From the NCBI GenBank assembly GCA_001797815.1, contig MGQK01000016.1:7138-18676 (forward strand): a stretch of 11,539 nucleotides of DNA, read 5' to 3'. The notes beneath the pieces are model-generated. The model searched no databases. It was not told the origin of the DNA and was given only the letters and a program-made list of their open reading frames with translations. Below are positions 7,046-11,539 of the stretch, in pieces. The stretch is from Deltaproteobacteria bacterium RBG_13_61_14 (lineage in GTDB: Bacteria; RBG-13-61-14). The translations under genes and the position numbers were made by a program. Positions within the stretch are counted from its first letter, which is position 1. Each line of letters opens with the position of its first letter.

Positions 7046-8359
7046 ATGCAGGTGAAAATGCCCTGGGGCCGCGACGGTGAATTGGTGCTCGATCTCCCTT
7101 CCCACTGGCAAGTCCTGGCCCAGGCCCGCCCCGCGGGAATGCCCGCGCTCGCCGACCTGACCCGCGCGATTCATCAAGCCCTGGATCAACCCCAAGGCCT
7201 TCCTGCGCTCGAGTCCCTGGTTCCCGCTGCCGGCGCCGTCGCCCTGGTGGTGGACGACATCTCCCGGCCGACCCCGGCTCATCTCCTGGCGCCGCCGCTG
7301 GTCCAGCGCTTGCTGGCCGCGGGGGTTGATCCCGAGCGCATCCGCCTGGTCTTTGCCCTGGGCACTCACCGGGCCATGACCAAATCTGAAATGCGAAGCC
7401 GCGTCACCCCGCAAGTCTTTGACCGGATCCAGTGCCAGAACCACGACTGCCGCGATGCGACCGGCCTGGTCCGCCTGGGCAAGACCCGCTTCGGCACCGA
7501 GGTCGGGTTCAACCGCGTGGTGGCCGAGGCCAAGCTCCGCATCCTGATCGGCACCATCGAGCCGCACCCGCAGGCCGGGTTCGGCGGCGGGCTGAAGAAC
7601 CTCCTGCCCGGCGTGGCCGGCGCCGAGACCATCGGCCGCAATCATCTGCTCATGCCCTCCCCTGCCCAATACCACATGATCGGCACCGACCCGGACGCCA
7701 ACCCCATGCGCCAGGACATAGAAGAAGCGGCGCAGATGCTTCCCGGTCAAACTTTCATCCTCAACAGCGTGCTTAATCCGCAGGGCGAGGCGGCCCGGGT
7801 GGTGGCCGGCGACCCGATCGCGGCCCACCGGCAAGGCCTTGCCGCGGCGCGCCAAATCTATTGCGTGCCCATTCCCCGGCCGGCCGACGTGATCCTCTCC
7901 AATTCCCATCCCATGGACCTGGACCTTCGCCAGGGCGTGAAGGCCGTGGCCAACATGCCGGCCGCGGTGAAAAAAGGAGGCGTCATCCTCGGCTTCTTCC
8001 GCTGCGAGCTGGGCCTCGAGCAGGTGAAACTCCCCGCAACTTTCCCGCCGATGGGTTTGCTCCGGCTGCTCTTGCGGGGCCTGGGCTCACGCGGGATCTA
8101 CTGGCTGGCCAACCATCTGCCGGCCTCGGTGCCGGTGGAGGAACGCTTCATTATCAATTACAGTTTGCAGATGCTCAAGGATTATCACTTGCTGATCTAT
8201 TCTCCCAACCTGGTCCGCGACACCCGGGGCAAATACCGGCAGATGCTCTACGATGACCTCCCTGCCCTGCTCGCCCGGGCCGACCAACTCCTGGGCCGGC
8301 GCCGGGCCGAGGTCCTCGTGTTCCCCCAAGGCGCGGTCACCGTCCCCGCCTTAAACTGA
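7046..8359 (+). CDS. larA: LarA-family (lactate racemase-like, nickel-pincer) protein
   Basis: A 437-residue LarA/DUF2088 protein. Family enzymes racemise or epimerise 2-hydroxy acids with a nickel-pincer nucleotide bound covalently to a lysine. The active-site set of Lactobacillus plantarum LarA is kept: Arg in DISRPTP (residue 74), His108 in GTHR, His174 in EPH, the cofactor lysine at 184 in GGGLKNLLPG, nickel ligand His200 in RNH, and the Gln/Lys pair in RQGVK (296 and 299). Counting from ATG 7046 gives almost the same numbering as that enzyme. ATG 7058 has a better Shine-Dalgarno (AGGTGA) and would remove four residues; I prefer 7046 because its first strand MQVKMPWG matches family N-termini. 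The substrate-side residue before Gln is Arg where L. plantarum has Tyr, so lactate need not be the substrate. The maturation genes larB, larC and larE are not in the window. amrB follows after 17 bp. Confidence 0.88.
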   Translation: MQVKMPWGRDGELVLDLPSHWQVLAQARPAGMPALADLTRAIHQALDQPQGLPALESLVPAAGAVALVVDDISRPTPAHLLAPPLVQRLLAAGVDPERIRLVFALGTHRAMTKSEMRSRVTPQVFDRIQCQNHDCRDATGLVRLGKTRFGTEVGFNRVVAEAKLRILIGTIEPHPQAGFGGGLKNLLPGVAGAETIGRNHLLMPSPAQYHMIGTDPDANPMRQDIEEAAQMLPGQTFILNSVLNPQGEAARVVAGDPIAAHRQGLAAARQIYCVPIPRPADVILSNSHPMDLDLRQGVKAVANMPAAVKKGGVILGFFRCELGLEQVKLPATFPPMGLLRLLLRGLGSRGIYWLANHLPASVPVEERFIINYSLQMLKDYHLLIYSPNLVRDTRGKYRQMLYDDLPALLARADQLLGRRRAEVLVFPQGAVTVPALN

Positions 8360-8376
8360 GGCAAGGACTTTCCCCC

Positions 8377-9597
8377 ATGGACTTCCCCAAACTCCGCGAG
8401 ATCGCCGCCATCCCCACCGAACACCAGGGCCGGAAAATGCTGCTGTTGCAAGACCCGGAGCAGATCAGCGAAGCGGTGGTGATGATCCCGCTCGAGCTGT
8501 TGCCCCTGATCCGCTTTTTCGACGGCCAGCATTCGTTCCGCGACATCCAGGCCGAGATCATGCGCTCGACCGGCGAGCTGATAGACAGCGAGCTGATCAG
8601 CAAGGTGGCGGAAGAACTGGACCAGCACCTGCTCCTGGACTCCGAGCGCTTCCAGCAACACCTCCGCGAAATCTATGAACGCTGGAACGCTTCTCCTCTC
8701 CGGCCCGCGTTTCACGCCGGCACGGCCTATCCGGCTGATCCGGAAGAACTGCGCCGCATCCTCGACGGCTACTACACTCCTCCCGACGGCCCGGGCCCGA
8801 TTGACCCGGCCCGCGCCGGCTCCGGGCTCAAGGGCATACTGGCCCCGCACATTGACGTCAAAAGCAACGGCCCTTGCTACGCCCATGCCTACAAGGCCCT
8901 GGCCCAAGGCACCGATGCCGACCTCTTCCTCATCTTCGGCACCGGCCACGCCGTGGCACAGCAGCCGCTCGTCCTCTCCGAAAAAGATTACGAGACCCCG
9001 CTCGGACTTGCCAAGACCGACCGCGACCTGGTCCAGCAGGTGTGGCGGAGCGTGCGCAACCGCTCGCTCTGTGACGACCTCCCCCACCGCAAGGAACACT
9101 CCATCGAGTTCCAGGTCATCTTCCTGCAACACGCGCTCGCCGGCCGGCGCGATTTCCGGATCGTGCCCATCCTGACCGGCTCGTTCAGTCTCTTTGCCCA
9201 GACCAACGAAAGCCCGGCCGATGATCCCGGCTTCCGCGACTGGATCGAGGCCTTACGCTCCGCACTCGCCGGCCGCAAGGCCGCCTTCATCGTGGGAGGC
9301 GATTTGGCCCACCTCGGCCCGCGCTACGGCGACCAGGAACAATACACCCAAATCCGGGAGCCGGAAATCCGGCAGGATGACGAAGAGATGCTTCAGCCCC
9401 TTCAGTCAGGCGATGGGGAAAGCTTCTTTCAGAAGATCGCGCTCATTCAGGACCGCCGCCGGATCTGCGGCCTGCCCGCGATCTACGCGGCCCTGGCCCT
9501 GTTCCAGCCGGCCAAAGGCGAGCTGCTCAAATGGTCCTGCTGGTATGACCCCTCCACCGGCTCCGCGGTCTCCTTCGCGGCCATGGCCTTTCGCTGA
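8377..9597 (+). CDS. amrB: AmmeMemoRadiSam system protein B (MEMO family) with extra N-terminal domain
   Basis: A 406-residue protein whose residues from about 115 on form a MEMO-family domain, related to extradiol dioxygenases. Landmarks are the HAGTAYPADPEELRR entry motif and the putative metal/active-site residues His158 (APHID), His191 (GTGH), His241 (HSIEFQ) and Cys364 (CGLPA), matching the three histidines and the cysteine of human MEMO1. Residues about 20-100 form a separate helical domain that resembles the small winged-helix/PqqD-like N-terminus of other bacterial AmrB proteins. In many bacteria and archaea MEMO is encoded with an AMMECR1 protein and a radical SAM enzyme; neither is visible here. 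The reaction is not established. AAGGA at 8363-8367 supports the ATG. The 17-bp gap from larA suggests one operon. Its last codons are the source of a 23-bp exact repeat found again at 10234. Confidence 0.87.
   Translation: MDFPKLREIAAIPTEHQGRKMLLLQDPEQISEAVVMIPLELLPLIRFFDGQHSFRDIQAEIMRSTGELIDSELISKVAEELDQHLLLDSERFQQHLREIYERWNASPLRPAFHAGTAYPADPEELRRILDGYYTPPDGPGPIDPARAGSGLKGILAPHIDVKSNGPCYAHAYKALAQGTDADLFLIFGTGHAVAQQPLVLSEKDYETPLGLAKTDRDLVQQVWRSVRNRSLCDDLPHRKEHSIEFQVIFLQHALAGRRDFRIVPILTGSFSLFAQTNESPADDPGFRDWIEALRSALAGRKAAFIVGGDLAHLGPRYGDQEQYTQIREPEIRQDDEEMLQPLQSGDGESFFQKIALIQDRRRICGLPAIYAALALFQPAKGELLKWSCWYDPSTGSAVSFAAMAFR
9563..9585 (+). repeat. 23-bp direct repeat, left copy (in the amrB 3' end)
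   Basis: Identical over 23 bases to 10234-10256 (begins CCGCGGTCTCC, ends GCCATG), 671 bp apart in the same orientation. It codes for the end of AmrB (AVSFAAM). The two copies flank hicBA like an attachment-site pair or recombination remnant. Confidence 0.85.
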
Positions 9598-9633
9598 GGA
9601 CATTCGATTCGCGGTTTTCGGCTCAGGGTTCAG

Positions 9634-9648
9634 CCCGCCATTGGCGGG
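9634..9648 (+). terminator. Hairpin downstream of amrB
   Basis: A 6-bp GC-only stem CCCGCC/GGCGGG with an ATT loop lies 37 bases after the amrB stop. No T-tract follows. It is a possible end of the larA-amrB transcript. The rest of 9598-9770 holds only the hicBA promoter region. Confidence 0.3.
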
Positions 9649-9702
9649 GTTCGTAATTCAAAAGGTGCCGAGAGTTGAAAAATTTGGAAAGCCGCGATAA
9701 GC

Positions 9703-9708
9703 TATAAT
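9703..9708 (+). promoter_or_regulatory. Consensus -10 box (TATAAT) upstream of hicBA
   Basis: A perfect TATAAT lies about 65 bases before the hicB start. The best -35-like hexamers are badly spaced (TTGAAA at 9675-9680 by 22 bp, TTGGAA at 9684-9689 by 13 bp). The promoter is therefore plausible but may be weak or activator/antitoxin controlled. Confidence 0.4.
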
Positions 9709-9773
9709 CAGGTAAATTGGGAGATGCGGGAAGGGGACGATCAGGACTTGTTCCAAAAGGAGGATGGCACGTG

Positions 9774-9995
9774 ATGCGCCGAATTTTTACCGCGGTGGTG
9801 GAAAAGGAGGGCGATGGCTATGTGGCCTTATGCCCGGAGCTGGATGTGGTCAGCCAGGGCCGCACGGTGGAGGAAGCCAGGGCCAATCTCAGCGAGGCGG
9901 TCCAGTTGTTTCTCGAATGCGCCAATCCCCAGGAAATCGAAGAGCGTCTGCATTCCGAGGTGTATGTGACTCCCTTCGAGGTCGCGGTTGGTTAA
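9774..9995 (+). CDS. hicB: HicB-family antitoxin (short form)
   Basis: A 73-residue HicB antitoxin with the RNase H-like fold that binds and blocks the HicA toxin. Typical features are the N-terminal strand FTAVVEKEGDGYVALCPELD, the turn VSQGRTVEEA and the helix ANLSEAVQLFLE. No C-terminal helix-turn-helix or ribbon-helix-helix DNA-binding domain follows, so it belongs to the short HicB type. The start is set by AAGGAGG at 9757-9763, spaced 10 bases from ATG 9774; GTG 9771, one codon upstream and spaced 7, is equally possible. The antitoxin gene comes first and overlaps hicA by 8 bases. The pair is flanked by a 23-bp direct repeat, which suggests acquisition as a unit. Confidence 0.88.
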   Translation: MRRIFTAVVEKEGDGYVALCPELDVVSQGRTVEEARANLSEAVQLFLECANPQEIEERLHSEVYVTPFEVAVG

Positions 9996-10209
9996 GCTCA
10001 AAGTCCTTTCCGGCCGCGAAGTCTGCGCCATTTTGCAAAAACACGGATTTTTCGAAGTCCGTCGTCACGGCAGTCATATCGTTATGCAGAAACAATTGCC
10101 GGCTTCCACGATCACCGTTCCGGTCCCGGATCACCAGGAGCTGCGACGAGGCACTCTCCAGGGAATCATTCGCCAATCCCAAATTCCCCGAGCCGAGTTC
10201 GAATCCTAG
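9988..10209 (+). CDS. hicA: HicA-family toxin (mRNA interferase)
   Basis: A 73-residue HicA toxin, a small dsRBD-like ribonuclease that cleaves mRNA and stops translation until neutralised by HicB. The family pattern is clear: SGREVCAILQKHGFFEVRRHGSH with the catalytic His30 in G-S-H, then the strand ITVPVPDHQELRRGTLQGIIRQ. The only usable start in the frame after an upstream in-frame stop (9967-9969) is TTG at 9988; GAGG at 9978-9981 lies 6 bases before it. The TTG overlaps the hicB stop (TTGGTTAA), which points to translational coupling. The low-efficiency start would keep toxin yield below antitoxin yield. All motif residues are intact, so it is probably functional. Confidence 0.88.
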   Translation: MVKLKVLSGREVCAILQKHGFFEVRRHGSHIVMQKQLPASTITVPVPDHQELRRGTLQGIIRQSQIPRAEFES

Positions 10210-10211
10210 AA

Positions 10212-10268
10212 ACTCTCGATTCCCCCACTGGCGCCGCGGTCTCCTTCGCGGCCATGTCGTTCTCCGGT
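10212..10268 (+). pseudogene. Remnant of an amrB-like 3' end
   Basis: Read from 10212, this encodes a short stretch (SPTGAAVSFAAMSF) that aligns without gaps to the last 18 residues of the AmrB encoded upstream, with 11 of 18 identical. Differences include synonymous changes (GAC/GAT, ACC/ACT), so it derives from a once-coding, diverged copy and not from a recent local duplication alone. The frame runs on into unrelated AT-rich sequence to a stop at 10344-10346. There is no start or upstream body of the gene; hicA ends 2 bases before. Confidence 0.6.
10234..10256 (+). repeat. 23-bp direct repeat, right copy
   Basis: Exact copy of 9563-9585, lying 25 bases after the hicA stop inside the amrB-like remnant. 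Together the copies bracket the hicBA module. Confidence 0.85.
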
Positions 10269-10327
10269 AAAGAAATGTTTGATTTGGCGTTTATACCGAA
10301 TAGAATTGTCAGGCTGGCCCAATTAAA

Positions 10328-10702
10328 TCACTTAATCATTAGTTGAAAGAGTTCAGGAGCCTTAAGATAATAAGTAAGCGTTAAAAGCCCCATCATCGCA
10401 ATAACAATATAATTTACAATCAATGCTCGCCGGTTCAATTCTTTTCTAAATACTATCAGTAAAATTTGAATAAGCATCAGCAGAATGAGGACGAGCAACT
10501 TTGCGCCGGGTGTTGCCCAAATCGGATCGAAATGCCAAGAGCCAACTCCATCTGTATAATACATTGGAATATATTCTGCCTGAAAAATCAATAACGCCTG
10601 AGTGGTAAAAGAAAGAAATAATAAGCCATTGTAATAAAATTTCTTTAGGTTTGGTGATGGGCTGCCCCGGTTGTCTCCCTTCATAGCCGCAGAGGATTTC
10701 AT
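10328..10702 (-). CDS. AT-rich three-helix membrane protein in the toxin position after an antitoxin
   Basis: A 124-residue protein of no family I recognise. It has three predicted membrane helices: about 22-42 (FYYNGLLFLSFTTQALLIFQ), 68-85 (KLLVLILLMLIQILLIVF) and 94-113 (LIVNYIVIAMMGLLTLTYYL). The positive clusters NLKK before helix 1 and RKELNRR between helices 2 and 3 suggest a cytoplasmic N-terminus; an aromatic, acidic loop (43-67) would face outward. Its ATG overlaps the stop of the upstream antitoxin gene as ATGA, implying coupled translation. Base composition is striking: 41 G/C in 120 bases (10381-10500), far below its neighbours, except for the first 40 or so bases of the gene, which are GC-rich like the surroundings. 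It may be a horizontally acquired cargo or a membrane-active toxin; function is unknown. A second in-frame ATG (codon 7) is an alternative start. Confidence 0.72.
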   Translation of the reverse strand: MKSSAAMKGDNRGSPSPNLKKFYYNGLLFLSFTTQALLIFQAEYIPMYYTDGVGSWHFDPIWATPGAKLLVLILLMLIQILLIVFRKELNRRALIVNYIVIAMMGLLTLTYYLKAPELFQLMIK

Positions 10703-10917
10703 GATCCCCGCACCCGCTCCTTGATTTCCTCCCAGGGAGAACCTTCGTCCGGGTTCCGATGATACGCTTCCAACCTCCGGTCCAGCTCTTCGCGTTGGGC
10801 CTCGGTCAAGGGAATCGCCTCCGGGACCGCGGCAATGCTGTCCCAGATGTCCTCCACCAGGAGAATGCGCTCCGCCACCGGCAACTTGAGAATCTCCGCC
10901 AAATTAATTTTGCTCAT
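10699..10917 (-). CDS. Addiction-module antitoxin of the Unstab_antitox (TIGR02574-like) family
   Basis: A 72-residue protein with the hallmark pattern of small antitoxins usually paired with RelE/ParE toxins: EILKLPVAERILLVEDIWDSI, then PLTEAQREELDRRL, then a C-terminal NPDEGSPWEEIKERV block. The ATG at 10917-10915 is preceded by GGAGAGGGGG; an upstream in-frame ATG at 10956 would add 13 residues but lacks homology and a ribosome site. Antitoxins of this family fold on and inhibit the cognate toxin and often repress their own promoter. Here no RelE/ParE gene follows. Instead its TGA overlaps the start of a membrane protein gene (ATGA). A promoter and tandem operator-like repeats lie upstream in the gap to bioD. 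Confidence 0.85.
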   Translation of the reverse strand: MSKINLAEILKLPVAERILLVEDIWDSIAAVPEAIPLTEAQREELDRRLEAYHRNPDEGSPWEEIKERVRGS

Positions 10918-10981
10918 GCTACACCCCCTCTCCGGGCATTTCCCATCCCAAACCATCTACTTCCCGGCAGGCTGAATCAAG

Positions 10982-11000
10982 TACCTATAACTACCTATAA
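10982..11000 (-). repeat. Tandem 9-bp repeat at the antitoxin promoter (operator candidate)
   Basis: TACCTATAA occurs twice (10982-10990 and 10992-11000) with a one-base spacer, a 10-bp period or one helical turn. On the minus strand it reads TTATAGGTA twice and sits just downstream of the -10 box, where a repressor such as the antitoxin complex could block transcription. Confidence 0.5.
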
Positions 11001-11002
11001 AT

Positions 11003-11031
11003 AATTTATGATAAACCGCAAAATAAGGCAA
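11003..11031 (-). promoter_or_regulatory. Promoter for the antitoxin-membrane protein pair
   Basis: On the minus strand TTGCCT (11031-11026) and TAAATT (11008-11003) are separated by 17 bp in an AT-rich stretch just after the bioD stop. It would give the pair independent transcription with a leader of about 80 nt. Confidence 0.5.
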
Positions 11032-11043
11032 GCCGCGAAAAAA

Positions 11044-11539
11044 TCAGGAGATGTAACTCAAGGCCGCGTATTTCGAGAACATTTCCACCCGGCGCACCAG
11101 ATCTTCTCGATGGTCGCGGAAGATGGCGGCCAAGCCAGCCTCCCGCTCCGTTTCCTGGAAATAGGGTATTTCTACCAGCCACTCCACTTGACCATGCTGC
11201 CGAATCGCCGCGGCATTGGCGGCGGCAGAGGCATCCGGCTCAGCGGAGAGCTGGTTCAAGACCACGCCCAGGACCGGCACCTTGCGACTCTGGAGCGCTT
11301 CCAGGGAGAGAAGAGTATGGTTGATCGCGCCCAGGCGGTTGGGCGCGACCAGGAGCACGGGCAGGACAAAATTGGGGAGCAGGTCGGCGAAGAGGAAGTT
11401 GTCGTTGATCGGGACCAGAAGCCCGCCGGCGCTTTCCACCACGATCAGGTCATAACGGCCGGCAAAGAAATCGAAAGTCTGGAAAATGCGGTCAATGGTG
11501 ATGATCACGCCTTCCTGCTTCGCGGCCTCGGCCGGGGCG
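11044..11539 (-). CDS. bioD: Dethiobiotin synthetase, C-terminal part
   Basis: About 164 C-terminal residues of BioD, which closes the ureido ring of biotin: ATP-dependent carboxylation of 7,8-diaminononanoate to dethiobiotin in the cytoplasm. Recognisable blocks are the start of the visible part (PAEAAKQEG, as in the usual SP..AA..EG), YDLIVVESAGGLLVPIND, where most BioD have EGAGG, and LGVVLNQ with the nucleotide-binding Asn. The coding frame continues past the right edge, so the P-loop and the true start lie outside; a GTG at 11508 inside the frame is not the start. The gene ends with TGA at 11046-11044, 126 bp before the antitoxin gene on the same strand. Other bio genes probably lie to the right. 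Biotin is the prosthetic group of the carboxyltransferase encoded in this window. Confidence 0.88.
   Translation of the reverse strand, partial: APAEAAKQEGVIITIDRIFQTFDFFAGRYDLIVVESAGGLLVPINDNFLFADLLPNFVLPVLLVAPNRLGAINHTLLSLEALQSRKVPVLGVVLNQLSAEPDASAAANAAAIRQHGQVEWLVEIPYFQETEREAGLAAIFRDHREDLVRRVEMFSKYAALSYIS

Noticed and set aside
7013-7909. 298-codon minus-strand frame across larA
   Set aside because: It is the complement of a gene with all LarA active-site residues; the translation has no recognisable domain.
10918-10956. Upstream ATG for the antitoxin
   Set aside because: The extra residues (MVWDGKCPERGCS) are not part of the family and would be read from the ribosome-binding region of the better start.
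10759-11004. 81-codon plus-strand frame over the antitoxin gene
   Set aside because: It is antisense to the antitoxin gene and has no ribosome site or family features.
1-11539. tRNA, rRNA, CRISPR array or insertion sequence
   Set aside because: I read through the intergenic regions on both strands and saw no cloverleaf with a T-loop, no regularly spaced repeats and no transposase coding sequence.

Overview
The window is GC-rich, gene-dense chromosomal DNA from a bacterium, with one AT-rich patch near 10.27-10.66 kb. The genes indicate a Gram-negative-type, rod-forming cell: PBP2, IF-1, an RRM glycine-rich RNA-binding protein, a biotin-dependent carboxyltransferase, a CHASE2 cyclase, a LarA-family protein, an AmmeMemoRadiSam B protein and BioD. 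This mix is common in Desulfobacterota-like and other deep-branching uncultured lineages, but nothing here fixes the phylum.

Left part (1-2.0 kb): the 3' end of mrdA (PBP2) ends at a hairpin. A good sigma-70-type promoter follows and drives infA after a leader of about 180 nt; a small RRM protein gene comes next. Middle left (2.0-4.55 kb): a structured intergenic stretch, then a 64-aa protein that I take to be a conserved companion of biotin carboxyltransferases, then an OadA/PycB-type subunit with its own biotinyl domain. A perfect 13-nt palindrome separates this from the next gene.

Middle (4.6-9.6 kb): a membrane CHASE2-cyclase whose catalytic domain keeps both metal aspartates but lacks two other usual active-site residues; a LarA-family enzyme with the nickel-pincer lysine and histidines intact, preceded by a possible promoter almost on top of its start codon; and an AmrB/MEMO protein with an extra N-terminal domain, 17 bp downstream and probably in the same operon as larA.

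Right part (9.6-11.5 kb): an accessory patch. A hicBA toxin-antitoxin pair is flanked by 23-bp exact direct repeats. One repeat is the 3' end of amrB and the other lies in a decayed fragment of an amrB-like gene. Next, on the minus strand, an Unstab_antitox-type antitoxin overlaps by ATGA with an AT-rich gene for a three-helix membrane protein that sits where a RelE/ParE toxin would be expected. This pair has its own promoter with a tandem operator-like repeat. It is the best candidate for an undescribed system here. The window ends inside bioD (minus strand), which makes the biotin needed by the carboxyltransferase.

I saw no rRNA, tRNA, CRISPR array or transposase.
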